A stretch of DNA of 64,000 bases from an uncultured Saprospiraceae bacterium (GCA_937995755.1 CALKJD010000137.1:1-64000), one strand, 5' to 3'; positions 8,867 to 19,084 are shown, counted from the stretch's first letter. A program made the numbers and translations. Notes: a model not told the origin generated them from the letters alone.

Positions 8867-9781
8867 TTAGTCATAAAACTCTTCAAGATCTAAAGAATAT
8901 AGATATCCACCTTCGTTATTTTCAGACTCTGCACCTAGTAGATACTTATGATCTTCTATGTGTACAATTGCTTCGATCTGCGTATTCTCAGAAATCGATA
9001 TCTGTTCTTTGATAGTGTATACGCCATTTATAAGGCTAAGGATGTTTATTTTATTGATGAATGTGTTACCATTGAAAGTGAGATAACTGAGTAGTATCAC
9101 ATCTCCAGATGGATCTATGGTAGCATCAGTTGCCAATCCTCCAATACTCAAAGATTCACCTTTACTTATCGTTTCTGTGTCGAGGTCCAAGCGATAGATG
9201 TTTGTCTTGAGATCATTTCTATTTTTAGAAAAGAAAGTGGCTATATTACCTTCTACTAGCATTGATTCACAATCATAAGGATGAGCATTACTAGAAACAA
9301 ATTCTGTCTGATCAGGCCAAATGAAGTTTATGGTATCTACACAAGCTATTTCTAATTCATCATGATAAGGTATAGTATATATGCTTAGATTTTCTCTGTC
9401 TCCGTTGTTATTTCCTGTATCTGCGATATATATGTTACCCTCATTATAGTGAATCGCTTCCCAATCCATATTTGATATCTGAGTTACTTTTATACTAGTT
9501 ATAATCGCTGCGGTGTTGGGATTGATTTCTTGTAATAGGGTATGAGAACTTCCATCATTCATAGAGAGAATTTTGTTATCTACTTTTATCATTCCAGAGC
9601 ATTCGTCAATTTCACTTGGAAACTGTCCAATAATTTCAACGATAGCCATAGGATCTAAATTTTCCATATCCATTGAGTCTATTTCCATACTAGGATTCAT
9701 GCTTGTGTCCTCTGGATTATTTTTACTGCAATTGATAAATAATAAAGCTCCGCAAAAGAACAAGAAAATTGATTTTATCAT
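8867..9781 (-). CDS. Lipoprotein with a beta-propeller-like domain
   Basis: A 304-residue protein with a signal peptide and lipobox (LLFINC, Cys18), so it is probably anchored in a membrane. The mature part has repeated beta-strand blocks and conserved-looking pieces such as DWEAIHYNEGNIYIADTGNN and NIYRLDLDTE, reminiscent of the SdiA-regulated/esterase-like propeller proteins of Bacteroidota. No catalytic motif is recognised. Its start overlaps the stop of the upstream CotH gene by 4 bp (ATGA), so the two are translationally coupled and likely act together. Confidence 0.7.
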   Translation of the reverse strand: MIKSIFLFFCGALLFINCSKNNPEDTSMNPSMEIDSMDMENLDPMAIVEIIGQFPSEIDECSGMIKVDNKILSMNDGSSHTLLQEINPNTAAIITSIKVTQISNMDWEAIHYNEGNIYIADTGNNNGDRENLSIYTIPYHDELEIACVDTINFIWPDQTEFVSSNAHPYDCESMLVEGNIATFFSKNRNDLKTNIYRLDLDTETISKGESLSIGGLATDATIDPSGDVILLSYLTFNGNTFINKINILSLINGVYTIKEQISISENTQIEAIVHIEDHKYLLGAESENNEGGYLYSLDLEEFYD

Positions 9782-12210
9782 CGGACAATTGTTATGGAAT
9801 ATGATTGATCGAGATTGCTATTAGCAATATTGAATATATAATATCCTGAGACAAGTTCAGGAAGTGTAAGTACATTTTGTCCAGGTGAAAGATTACTATC
9901 TTTTTGCTGATATATTTTAGAACCATCGACACTGTATATACTTACTGTGGCTTTAGTGTCATTAATAAGATCAAGAGTGTATAGTAAATCAGTGCCTTGA
10001 GTAAGAACATTTTGAATCAAACGATTTTTCTTTTTTGATACAAATACGGCCTTTATTTTATCGCCATCTTTAACCGAAATTTCGTCTTGATTACGATATG
10101 ATCTCCTTATGGTACCTGTACCTTCGATCTTCCAATGATCAAATATTAAATTAGGACTCTTGGACGTAGCAGATAATTTGATAGGTATATCTTGGAAATA
10201 ATATCCTTCAAAAGGAATTGAAATTTCATCTAGCGAATTAAGTGTAATCTTACTATCGTCAGGATGGCTACTAGAGATTGCTATTTCAGCCTCTCCTCCA
10301 AGTTGAAAATACTCATTCATAAAGAATCTCGCATACGTCGGACGCTCTTGAATATATGTATGCATTCGATCGATATAGTAAAATAGCCAATCGTCGTAAC
10401 TGCCAGGATATGTTTGGAATTGTCTAGGCATCTCAGGATCTAAGATGTCCACCATTTTATCCAATTCTTCGGCAAATTGTTTTTCACCTAATAAGGTATT
10501 GAATAAGTCTTGGTGCCTATTGGAATAGTCTTGTCTGAATGAAGTATTACCCATAAGACTTTTGAATATATTGACATGTTTGTTGGTATCTACATATTCT
10601 ACCATTTTGAGACCTAGTAAGTCTTGATCATACTTGGTCCAAGGCCATCTATACATAGCAATATCCATATCGTATAAGATATATCTCCATTTTCCGCCAT
10701 CGGTATCTGGTTTCCAAAATCGAATGTTATGTTGAGGCCATGCTTTATTATTTAGACCCATCTCATACACGAAGTAATCTATAAAGCTATTGATGTCAAG
10801 AAGCGATTTTGCCTTTTCAAAATTCTCTTCAATAGACATATCATTGTTCCAGATAAAATCGTGCATATCCACAAAATCACTTGATGATCCATGCACCACG
10901 GCAGTATCTACATCTATTACACTAAAGGTGTTAAGTTCAAGTCCATAATTTTGATTGATATAATATTCATCTGCTTTTTCTCTAAGACCTACTACACCAA
11001 AATAGGAACCATTGAGATAACAGACTACAGGCTCATATCCTAATGCATCAACGTTAAGACCTTTAGTCGTGGCAAGCTTTGAGAGGAAACCATCTCGTAG
11101 ATGTGCTGCATTGAAATCACCACTCGCATTTCTCACAACGATCTTCTTCACTGCGTCGAGTTCGGGTTTGCTACTATAGAAAGGGTATTCAAATCTCTGG
11201 TCTGCATATTGGTTAGCGACCATACGAAAGGATCGCATAGGATTGGTTCTAGATTCACGGCCGCCATGTATCTGTAATGCAGCATCTTCTTCGAATACAA
11301 TCTTACCATCCATATAGTATTGGAAGTGTACAGGCTTTTCATCATTACTCCAGAAGTTAGCTCCCCAATGAGGCCACTCTGCTTCTGCATTGGGGCCAAA
11401 TTCAAATAATCCTTCTTCAAAACTGAATAGATCGATACTATCACCTACCACGGATAGTAGAGGCAGGCTATGATCTACATCGATAAAGTATGTCTCACAC
11501 TGAATAGGTGAATCTAAGTATCCGTCCGCATCAGCCCAGTAGCAAATAACAGTAGTCTCTGAAAGGGTAATGGATTCACCTGAATAAATGAATTCATCTT
11601 TTTTGGATCGATTGTTATATTTATAATGTACCTCTCCGAGAGAAGAGAAATCTAGAGTCACTGAGCCTTGATAGATACCACCGGCTACTGTTGGTGTAGG
11701 GATGTCTAGTCTAATCTGTATATCAGATACTGCGTTAGCTGCTAACGGAGAGGGAGTTAAGTACTCCAAATTACCATTTACTCGACCATAGCTAATGTCT
11801 GATTTGAGTTGTGGAATTATCATATGATCCACTAATCTCTTATCAGCCGACCTAAGGGTTACTTCTTCTCCTAATTTAGCCAGTTTAAAAGATGTTCTTA
11901 GTTCATCAGGGTTGTCTTGACCATCTGCGAGAATAATAAGATATTCTCCTGCAGCGATTGTCCGATTAGGCATTTGCCATTTATAGGAGTAGTCTAGATT
12001 ATCTGATACAAAGTAGCCGTCTAGCGAAATTGGAGAATCGGTATTGTTATATAGTTCTATCCAATCCGGTGAATCGCCATTATTGTCAATAAATGCTTCG
12101 TCGTTACTAGAGCATACTTCATTGATTACCAGCTGAGCGTCAGCGGTATAGCACCCAATACTCATTATTAGGACAAAAAACCAATGCCTTGAAATCAATC
12201 TGTAATTCAT
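9778..12210 (-). CDS. Secreted CotH-kinase family protein with lamin-tail and T9SS sorting domains
   Basis: An 810-residue protein. Signal peptide to about residue 25 (ends TADAQ). Residues 26-135 form a lamin-tail domain (starting LVINEVCSSNDEAFIDNNGD, then SPDWIELYN). A chitobiase/FN3-like beta segment follows, then a CotH domain (about 280-620) with the family-type LYDMDIAMYRWPW block. After a beta region the last 75 residues are a type A T9SS sorting domain (VSIYSVDGSKIYQQ, then LPELVSGYYIFNI, ending in TIVR). CotH proteins are atypical protein kinases in spore coats; in Bacteroidota secreted forms are common and their substrates unknown. The protein should be exported and attached to, or released from, the cell surface. 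It is coupled to the lipoprotein gene downstream. Confidence 0.9.
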   Translation of the reverse strand: MNYRLISRHWFFVLIMSIGCYTADAQLVINEVCSSNDEAFIDNNGDSPDWIELYNNTDSPISLDGYFVSDNLDYSYKWQMPNRTIAAGEYLIILADGQDNPDELRTSFKLAKLGEEVTLRSADKRLVDHMIIPQLKSDISYGRVNGNLEYLTPSPLAANAVSDIQIRLDIPTPTVAGGIYQGSVTLDFSSLGEVHYKYNNRSKKDEFIYSGESITLSETTVICYWADADGYLDSPIQCETYFIDVDHSLPLLSVVGDSIDLFSFEEGLFEFGPNAEAEWPHWGANFWSNDEKPVHFQYYMDGKIVFEEDAALQIHGGRESRTNPMRSFRMVANQYADQRFEYPFYSSKPELDAVKKIVVRNASGDFNAAHLRDGFLSKLATTKGLNVDALGYEPVVCYLNGSYFGVVGLREKADEYYINQNYGLELNTFSVIDVDTAVVHGSSSDFVDMHDFIWNNDMSIEENFEKAKSLLDINSFIDYFVYEMGLNNKAWPQHNIRFWKPDTDGGKWRYILYDMDIAMYRWPWTKYDQDLLGLKMVEYVDTNKHVNIFKSLMGNTSFRQDYSNRHQDLFNTLLGEKQFAEELDKMVDILDPEMPRQFQTYPGSYDDWLFYYIDRMHTYIQERPTYARFFMNEYFQLGGEAEIAISSSHPDDSKITLNSLDEISIPFEGYYFQDIPIKLSATSKSPNLIFDHWKIEGTGTIRRSYRNQDEISVKDGDKIKAVFVSKKKNRLIQNVLTQGTDLLYTLDLINDTKATVSIYSVDGSKIYQQKDSNLSPGQNVLTLPELVSGYYIFNIANSNLDQSYSITIVR

Positions 12211-12215
12211 AACAG

Positions 12216-12245
12216 TAAAGATATGATATTATGATGTAGTGCAAG
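12216..12245 (-). promoter_or_regulatory. Possible promoter of the cotH gene
   Basis: On the minus strand CTTG (12242-12245) is followed after 18 bases by TATCTTTA (12216-12223), one mismatch each from the TTTG / TAnnTTTG consensus. The box lies 5 bases from the ATG, so the mRNA would be nearly leaderless; tentative. Confidence 0.3.
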
Positions 12246-12458
12246 GTGTATGCGGAGACATACTGGAGCAAAACAGGATACTAGAAGAATTGACATTGAT
12301 TACAGAATCTCATTTCGATGTGTTATACCAAGATGTCCAAATAATAAATGAATCTCTTTAGTAGAATTGGTATAAGTGTAACTATATGCTTTGCTGGAGT
12401 ATGTATTCCACATTATCACCCTTTTTACCTACTTTTACATCTCTAATATTATCATAAT

Positions 12459-13397
12459 ATGAGCTTACAAATATCAGTAGCGATACCATTACTTAATGAG
12501 GAAGAGTCCCTTACTGAGCTTACGCAATGGATAGACAAAGTGATGAAGGCTAATAATTTTAGCTATGAGATCATATTTGTAGATGACGGTAGTACGGATG
12601 GCTCGTGGAATCTGATTCAGGAGCTTAGCAAGAAGTATGATAGTGTAAGAGCTATTAAATTTCGTAGAAACTATGGTAAATCTCCTGGCTTACAGAAGGC
12701 ATTTGAAGCTGCGAAAGGAGATGTAATCATTACAATGGATGCAGACTTACAAGATAGTCCAGATGAGATACCTGAATTGTATCGCATGATTAAGGAAGAT
12801 GGATATGATTTAGTATCAGGCTGGAAACAGAAAAGGTATGATCCGATCACCAAAACGATACCTACCAAGTTATACAATGGAGTAACAAGGTTAATGTCAG
12901 GCATTAAGCTCAATGATATGAATTGTGGGCTCAAAGCATATAAGAAAGAAGTAGTTAAGAATATTGAAGTGTATGGCGATATGCATAGATATATTCCTGT
13001 AATAGCAAAGTGGGCTGGATATGGTAAGATAGGGGAGAAAGTAGTACAGCATCAAGCGAGAAAATACGGAACATCAAAGTTTGGAATCAATAGATTCATT
13101 AGAGGTCCATTAGATCTAGCATCTATCATGTTTGTCAGTAAATACGGTAAGCGTCCGATGCACTTTTTTGGAATGATAGGTATATTGCTGTTGAGTATCG
13201 GATTCTTGTTATTGGCATACCTTAGTGTAAAAAAACTATTCTTCGATCAAATCGGAATAGCGAGTTTACCTTCTTTCTATTTGGGTATGCTATCTATTAT
13301 CGTCGGAGTGCAGTTGTTTATTGCTGGATTTTTAGCAGAACTGATATCTCGAAATGCTCCAGAGAGAAATAAATACGTTATCGAAGAGACTATATAA
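12459..13397 (+). CDS. GT2 glycosyltransferase (DPM1/polyprenyl-phosphate type)
   Basis: A 312-residue membrane-associated glycosyltransferase. The N-terminal GT-A domain has VSVAIPLLNEEES-like start (residues 5-17), the nucleotide-binding DDGSTDGSW, and the metal-binding DADLQDSPDEI. The LNDMNCGLKAYK block is typical of the DPM1-like/GtrB subfamily. Two C-terminal helices (about 233-256 and 270-298) anchor it. Such enzymes move a sugar from a nucleotide donor to a polyprenyl phosphate or build envelope glycolipids. In many Bacteroidota it stands with the BatA/dihydroorotase-like/DUF4199 genes found upstream here. The glpD gene follows after 9 bp. Confidence 0.88.
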   Translation: MSLQISVAIPLLNEEESLTELTQWIDKVMKANNFSYEIIFVDDGSTDGSWNLIQELSKKYDSVRAIKFRRNYGKSPGLQKAFEAAKGDVIITMDADLQDSPDEIPELYRMIKEDGYDLVSGWKQKRYDPITKTIPTKLYNGVTRLMSGIKLNDMNCGLKAYKKEVVKNIEVYGDMHRYIPVIAKWAGYGKIGEKVVQHQARKYGTSKFGINRFIRGPLDLASIMFVSKYGKRPMHFFGMIGILLLSIGFLLLAYLSVKKLFFDQIGIASLPSFYLGMLSIIVGVQLFIAGFLAELISRNAPERNKYVIEETI

Positions 13398-13406
13398 AAA
13401 ACTATA

Positions 13407-15083
13407 ATGGCTGCATCTAAGGATATTAAATTTTCGAATAAAGACAGAAAAAGTAGATTATCCACAGCATCAAAAACGCATTATGATCTTATCGTAATCG
13501 GTGGTGGAATTACAGGTGTAGGTATAGCGTTGGATGCATCCTTACGCGGAATCAAAACCTTGTTACTGGAGAAAAGAGATTATGCTTCAGGGACTAGTAG
13601 TAAATCTACTAAACTCATACATGGAGGACTTAGATATCTCAAACAATTAGATTTTGCTTTGGTTAGAGAGTCTGGATTAGAACGTGCAGTGGCTCATCAT
13701 AACGCGCCACATCTAGTACATCCGGAAAAGATGTTATTGCCAATAGTTGATGGTGGAACCTTCAATAAGTTTTCCGCGTCTTTAGCAATATCTGTCTATG
13801 ATTTATTGGCGAAAGTCGATAAAGTAGATCGTAAACAATCGCAATCGAAATCTAAAACCCTACAGTACGAACCATTGCTCAATCAGGATATACTGAAGTC
13901 AGGGATTACATATTCAGAATATAGAACGGATGACGCAAGACTTACAATAGAGGTTCTGAAATCGGCTAGACGAGCAGGTGCGGAATCTTTTAACTATATG
14001 AAAGTCGATTCTTTTGAATATTCGAATGATATTATATCTGCAGTGAAATGTACTGATCGAGTAGAGGATAAGGAAGTAGTATTTACTGCGAATAATATAG
14101 TTTCCGCTGCAGGGCCATGGGTAGATCAATTGAGATTAAAAGATGGAGTACTCAATAATAAATCACTTCACTTGACTAAAGGGGTACATATAGTAATACC
14201 TAAAGAAAAACTAAATATTCATTCTGCCGTATATTTTGATGCTTTTGATGGTCGGATGATATTTGCCGTACCTAGAGGTAAAGTCACTTATGTGGGAACG
14301 TCAGATACTAACTACAACAATGACCTCGATAGAGTATTATGCACGCAAGAAGATCTAGATTATCTTTTAGAGAAAACCAATCATATGTTTGAAGTGGCTT
14401 TTCTCAATCGAGAAGATGTAGTATCATCTTGGGCAGGATTACGTCCGCTCATCCACGAAGATGGGAAGTCACCGTCTGAGCTTTCTCGTAAAGATGAAAT
14501 ATTTATATCAGACAGAGGACTAATATCTATCGCAGGTGGCAAGCTTACAGGCTATAGAAAGATGGCTAAACGGATTGTTGATTTAGTGCAAAAAGTGGAT
14601 GATAAACTTCAAAAAACAAAATGTAATACTAAGAGACATAGGATACATGCTGATCCATTTGAAAGTTATCAAGAATTTAAACAATACTATACTAGATTAT
14701 GGAAGGAAACTAATCTTCCAGAAGTAACTGAGTATGATTGCTGGTACCTTACAAGTACCTATGGTAAGAATGCAGAGGTCATTCTTGATAATGCATTAGC
14801 AATTCCAAAATTAAATACGGAAAAAGCGATTATCAAATCGGAGATAGACTTTCTCATAGATTATGAATCAGTGATATATCCGGATGACTATTTTAATCGT
14901 AGATCAGGTCGAATATATTTTAATGTAGAGTCAGTTAAGGATAATTTTGATTTTATCATTGCGGAATTTGCATCACATTTTAATTGGACAGAAATTGTAA
15001 AATTAGAACACGCGAGAAGGTGCCAAGATTTAATTGATGATGTTACTATAATTAGAAGTGAAAAACAATCTTTAAGCGATTAG
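13407..15083 (+). CDS. glpD: Aerobic glycerol-3-phosphate dehydrogenase (FAD)
   Basis: A 558-residue flavoprotein oxidising sn-glycerol 3-phosphate to dihydroxyacetone phosphate and passing electrons to the quinone pool. The FAD Rossmann motif IGGGITGVG is at residues 31-39, after a short N-terminal extension. The GlpD signatures G-T-S-S-K-S-T-K-L-I-H-G-G-L-R-Y-L-K and the FAD-closing I-A-G-G-K-L-T-G-Y-R are both present, and a C-terminal helical domain follows. Length fits the family. It begins 9 bp after the glycosyltransferase and ends 1 bp before the galK ATG, so it is part of an operon. Confidence 0.93.
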   Translation: MAASKDIKFSNKDRKSRLSTASKTHYDLIVIGGGITGVGIALDASLRGIKTLLLEKRDYASGTSSKSTKLIHGGLRYLKQLDFALVRESGLERAVAHHNAPHLVHPEKMLLPIVDGGTFNKFSASLAISVYDLLAKVDKVDRKQSQSKSKTLQYEPLLNQDILKSGITYSEYRTDDARLTIEVLKSARRAGAESFNYMKVDSFEYSNDIISAVKCTDRVEDKEVVFTANNIVSAAGPWVDQLRLKDGVLNNKSLHLTKGVHIVIPKEKLNIHSAVYFDAFDGRMIFAVPRGKVTYVGTSDTNYNNDLDRVLCTQEDLDYLLEKTNHMFEVAFLNREDVVSSWAGLRPLIHEDGKSPSELSRKDEIFISDRGLISIAGGKLTGYRKMAKRIVDLVQKVDDKLQKTKCNTKRHRIHADPFESYQEFKQYYTRLWKETNLPEVTEYDCWYLTSTYGKNAEVILDNALAIPKLNTEKAIIKSEIDFLIDYESVIYPDDYFNRRSGRIYFNVESVKDNFDFIIAEFASHFNWTEIVKLEHARRCQDLIDDVTIIRSEKQSLSD

Positions 15084-15084
15084 G

Positions 15085-16239
15085 ATGGAGGAGAAGGTGA
15101 AGTTTTGTTTCAGATCTCTCTACGGAAAAGATGCGCAACTATTAGTTATAGCTCCAGGGAGAATCAATCTAATAGGGGAACACACAGATTATAATGGAGG
15201 GTTGGTGTTGCCAGCAGCTATCGACAAGTATATGTATTTTCTTTTCTCTACGAATGATTCAAACAAAGGAAATGTATATGCAATGGACTTAGACGAGTCC
15301 ATAAATATTGATCTTGAAAATCTTCGGAAAACTAATTCTACGTGGGCTAATTATTTTATTGGACTCTTAGTAGAATTTAAATTGGAAAGGCTTGCAATTA
15401 AAGGTTTTGATTGTGTTTTTTCTAGCGAGATTCCTATTGGCGCGGGTATGAGTTCATCTGCGGCTTTAGAGTGTGGCTTTGCTTTAGGTATGGATTATAT
15501 AAATAGAGCAGGGCTAGGTAATTGGGAAATAATAAATTTGAGCCATCGATCTAATCATAAGTTCATGAATATATATGGAGGCATCATGGATCAGTTTGCT
15601 TCTTTGTTTGGGAGAGCACAAAAGTGCATGTTGTTGGATTGTGATGATAGGACATTTGAGTATAAAGATCTTATTCTGAATGATCATGCTGTTGTACTTA
15701 TTAATACTAAAGTACAGCACGAGCACAGTTCTTCAGGGTATAACACTCGATCAGATGAGTGCAAGAAAATTGAAGCGTTGATTCAAGAGCAACACCCTCA
15801 GCTGAAAAAGATAAGTGATGTGCCATTGAATGAATTGAATGAAATAAGTAAAGGTTGGCCAGAACATCTTATTTGTAGAGCTCAATATATAGTTGATGAA
15901 AATATTAGAGTATTAGAGTTTTGTAAGGCCTTGAAAGATGGCAATATTCAAAGGATGGGAACGTTGCTATATCAATCTCACGATGGATTGCAGCATCAGT
16001 TTGACGTAAGTTGTCCTGAGTTAGATCTTTTGGTTGATATAGCCAAAGCAAGGGAAGAAGTTGTCGGAGCACGTATGATGGGTGGTGGATTTGGAGGTTG
16101 TACGATTAATATTATGAAATCGGATAAAGTAGAAGAAGTAACTCAGGATTTGATGAATAAATATCATGAAAATACTGGTATAGAAGCTGAGTCTTATTTC
16201 GTTAATATTTCAGAAGGTGCAAAAGTAGTATTGTTATAA
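15085..16239 (+). CDS. galK: Galactokinase
   Basis: A 384-residue GHMP kinase that phosphorylates galactose at C1 with ATP, the first committed Leloir step. The galactokinase signature GRINLIGEHTDYNGG starts near residue 25; the ATP-binding P-I-G-A-G-M-S-S-S-A-A-L-E and the C-terminal GARMMGGGFGGC motifs are intact. Length is typical. The ATG follows the glpD stop after one base, indicating coupled translation. galE lies 80 bp downstream on the same strand. A galT gene (uridylyltransferase) is not in this window. Confidence 0.95.
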   Translation: MEEKVKFCFRSLYGKDAQLLVIAPGRINLIGEHTDYNGGLVLPAAIDKYMYFLFSTNDSNKGNVYAMDLDESINIDLENLRKTNSTWANYFIGLLVEFKLERLAIKGFDCVFSSEIPIGAGMSSSAALECGFALGMDYINRAGLGNWEIINLSHRSNHKFMNIYGGIMDQFASLFGRAQKCMLLDCDDRTFEYKDLILNDHAVVLINTKVQHEHSSSGYNTRSDECKKIEALIQEQHPQLKKISDVPLNELNEISKGWPEHLICRAQYIVDENIRVLEFCKALKDGNIQRMGTLLYQSHDGLQHQFDVSCPELDLLVDIAKAREEVVGARMMGGGFGGCTINIMKSDKVEEVTQDLMNKYHENTGIEAESYFVNISEGAKVVLL

Positions 16240-16319
16240 ATGTAGGAATTAAGTGAACGTTTGATTTTGATGTTTATAGCTACGAAGTAAAAATAATATA
16301 GAGTTAGCAAAAGTTAATA

Positions 16320-17345
16320 ATGAAAGTAATCGTAACAGGAGGAATGGGATACATTGGATCTCATACAGTAGTAGAGTTGGTCCAAGCTGGATATGAGGCG
16401 GTAATTTTCGATGATCTCAGTAATAGCAATGCGGAGATGATTCACAAAATATCTCAAGTCGCCAATCAAAAGGTAGTATTTGAAGAAGTCGATCTATCCA
16501 ATTCAAACGCATGTGATCTAGTGTTTTCTAATCATCAAGATGCGGAAGCGGTGATACATTTTGCTGCATTTAAGTCTGTGCCTGAGAGTGTCAATAAACC
16601 TAATGAATATTATAGAAATAATATAGGAGCATTGCTCAATGTGACTAATAGCATGGATAAGTATGCCATTCCATATTTAGTATTCTCTTCGTCATGTACA
16701 GTCTATGGCGATACTAAGGAATTGCCAGTTAAAGAATCGACTCCGATGCTTTCACCCAATTCCCCATATGGACATACAAAGCAACTGGGTGAATGTATTT
16801 TGAAGAATCTATCTAGTCTTAAAGCAAGTAAACTGAAATCTATAGCCCTAAGATATTTTAATCCGATAGGTGCGCATCCATCTGGTATTATAGGAGAACT
16901 ACCTATTGGAGTACCAGGAAATCTGATGCCTTTTATAACACAGACTGCGGCAGGAGTACGAGAGCAATTATCTGTTTATGGAGATGATTATGATACAATA
17001 GATGGCACAGCGGTTAGAGATTATATTCATGTCAGTGATCTTGCGGTGGCCCATGTCAAAGCATTAGATTATATGCGATCTGAAAAATCAAAGGAGAGGT
17101 TTGAAGTATTTAATGTGGGTACAGGTAATGGCTCGTCGGTAATGGAAGTAATCCAATCGTTTGAGCGGACGAGTGGATTGAAACTTAACTATAAAATAGC
17201 ATCTCGTAGAGAGGGTGATATTGCTGCTATCTATGCCAATGGGAGACACACAATGGAAATCTTAGATTGGCAGGCAAAATACAATCTTGACGATATGACA
17301 AGAAGTGCTTGGGAGTGGGAGAAGAAGTTGCGTAAATTGAATTAA
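16320..17345 (+). CDS. galE: UDP-glucose 4-epimerase
   Basis: A 341-residue short-chain dehydrogenase-type epimerase interconverting UDP-galactose and UDP-glucose. NAD-binding TGGMGYIGSHT is at residues 6-16, the catalytic S-S-C-T at 124-127, and the Y-x-x-x-K pair is Tyr150 and Lys154. GalE-type blocks A-L-R-Y-F-N-P-I-G-A-H and DGTAVRDYIHV are present, and length is standard. It follows galK on the same strand and supports galactose use and UDP-galactose supply for glycans. Confidence 0.95.
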   Translation: MKVIVTGGMGYIGSHTVVELVQAGYEAVIFDDLSNSNAEMIHKISQVANQKVVFEEVDLSNSNACDLVFSNHQDAEAVIHFAAFKSVPESVNKPNEYYRNNIGALLNVTNSMDKYAIPYLVFSSSCTVYGDTKELPVKESTPMLSPNSPYGHTKQLGECILKNLSSLKASKLKSIALRYFNPIGAHPSGIIGELPIGVPGNLMPFITQTAAGVREQLSVYGDDYDTIDGTAVRDYIHVSDLAVAHVKALDYMRSEKSKERFEVFNVGTGNGSSVMEVIQSFERTSGLKLNYKIASRREGDIAAIYANGRHTMEILDWQAKYNLDDMTRSAWEWEKKLRKLN

Positions 17346-17395
17346 TGTTCAATACGATCTTTGTAACGACAATTTTATGTCATTTATAAAGCAAG

Positions 17396-17420
17396 CTATA
17401 GCGCTTAAGCGTGGTTATAG
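17396..17420. repeat. Dyad with a central 10-bp palindrome
   Basis: CTATA and TATAG flank CGCTTAAGCG, a perfect palindrome at 17402-17411. It lies in the 142-bp gap between galE and the next gene. No T tract follows, so it is not a convincing terminator; an operator is possible but unproven. Confidence 0.35.
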
Positions 17421-17487
17421 TTACATTTATAGAAATTAGTTTCGACAGCATGTTGGGCACTGCTTAATGCTCTAATAATAAGAACGT

Positions 17488-19080
17488 ATGTTAGTATCAA
17501 ATACAATATCCAAATTAGCTTTAATCGTCTTGGGCTTATTCGTGATGCAAAATATATTTGCACAAGGTGTAAGATATCACTCAGAAGATGCCATGGAAGG
17601 ATATACGTTGTACGAGTCTAGATTTAGTTCTAGTGCCGTGCTCATAGATAATTGTGGCCGTATAGTTAATGAATGGAATCAGGTAGCCGCTACTCATCAT
17701 CCCAAGCTTTTACCCAATGGAAATATTGTATATATTCAATCTTTTAACCGAAATATTATAGAGAAAGATTGGGATGATAATATCATAAATAATCTATCGA
17801 TTAATAGTGATGATATTCGTCTTGATTATGAAGTGATTGTCATGGGAAATGGAAACTATTTATGTTTGGCAAGGAAAAACTTTAGCAAAACTGAATTTGA
17901 AGCTCTTGGCTTTAATTATGGGAATCCTATTAACACGACAGGAGTAGGTAGACCTTCTCAAGTAGATATGGTAGTGGAGATAGATCGCAATACTGGAGAT
18001 ATAGTATGGCAATGGAATATTGCTGACCATGTGATACAAGAGCGTGATGCTTCTGCTGGTAATTATGGTATTGTTGCAAATCATCCAGAACTGTTAAATA
18101 TGGATGCCATTGCGACGTATGATTGGACAACGCAAGAGTCCTTTATGATCAATGGATTTGATTATAATAGTGAATTGGATCAGATTGTATTGAGTATTCG
18201 AAAAATTAGTGAAATAGCAATTATTGACCACTCCACAACGACTGAAGAAGCGGCTGGACATACAGGAGGCAATGCTGGTAAAGGTGGGGATATTTTGTAC
18301 CGTTGGGGGAATCCTCAAAACTATGGAAAAGGAGATTGGTTAGACAGAGATCTTTACTTTCAGCATAATCCGAATTGGATTCAACATGGGCCTTTGAAAG
18401 GCAATATTATAATGTTTAATAATGGTTTAACCAGATTGGATGGTACTTACTCTTCAGTACCTATTATAAATACACAGGTAGATGCGAATGGAAATTATTC
18501 TGTTCAATCTAATGGGGCATATGGCCCAGATGTGCCGGATGTAAATTATGCTCCGACTTTTGAAGGATTAGGTGATTATTATTACTATTCGGAATATACC
18601 TCAGCGGCGAAAATACTTGCCAACGGTAATATACTTATAACCGTAGGAGGTGATCACGAAACATTTGAGATGACGCCAGACGGAACACTTGTTTGGATGT
18701 ATGATCTTTATCAACCCGATCTTACTTTCAGAGTGGAAAAATACGCTTTAGATTATCCCGCTTTCGAAGGTAGAGATTTGACACCTGGAGAAACATTAGA
18801 ATTTCCACCGAGTGATATTGCTTGTACTTTAGTAGATGTATCGGATACTTATTTTGACAAGAGTCAAGTATGGATAAGTGATAATCAACTGAGATTGACC
18901 ACGGATTTAACGGGTGTATTATCTTTAAGGGTGTATACAATAGATGGTAAAGTGTTACTTACTAAAGTAGTGGAAGGAAATCAAAGTATAGATATTGGTG
19001 ATTTTTCAGAAGGTATCTATTTCATCAATTTAAGTATTGAAAAGTCTAAAAGTTCAATTACGTATAAAGTGATTAAATAG
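17488..19080 (+). CDS. Secreted arylsulfotransferase-like (ASST) protein with T9SS sorting domain
   Basis: A 530-residue exported protein: signal peptide to about residue 25 (ends NIFAQ), then a propeller of the arylsulfate sulfotransferase family. Recognisable blocks are HHPKLLPNGNIVYIQ, WQWNIADHVI and YFQHNPNWIQHG (the His-rich block expected near the active site of ASST), and a late G-x-H-E-T-F-E-M strand. Known ASST enzymes move sulfate between phenols without PAPS; whether this one does is not shown. The last 75 residues form a T9SS type A sorting domain (LRVYTIDGKVLLTKVV, then FSEGIYFINLSI). It converges with the marR gene, with 4 bp between stops. Confidence 0.82.
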   Translation: MLVSNTISKLALIVLGLFVMQNIFAQGVRYHSEDAMEGYTLYESRFSSSAVLIDNCGRIVNEWNQVAATHHPKLLPNGNIVYIQSFNRNIIEKDWDDNIINNLSINSDDIRLDYEVIVMGNGNYLCLARKNFSKTEFEALGFNYGNPINTTGVGRPSQVDMVVEIDRNTGDIVWQWNIADHVIQERDASAGNYGIVANHPELLNMDAIATYDWTTQESFMINGFDYNSELDQIVLSIRKISEIAIIDHSTTTEEAAGHTGGNAGKGGDILYRWGNPQNYGKGDWLDRDLYFQHNPNWIQHGPLKGNIIMFNNGLTRLDGTYSSVPIINTQVDANGNYSVQSNGAYGPDVPDVNYAPTFEGLGDYYYYSEYTSAAKILANGNILITVGGDHETFEMTPDGTLVWMYDLYQPDLTFRVEKYALDYPAFEGRDLTPGETLEFPPSDIACTLVDVSDTYFDKSQVWISDNQLRLTTDLTGVLSLRVYTIDGKVLLTKVVEGNQSIDIGDFSEGIYFINLSIEKSKSSITYKVIK

Positions 19081-19084
19081 ATGA

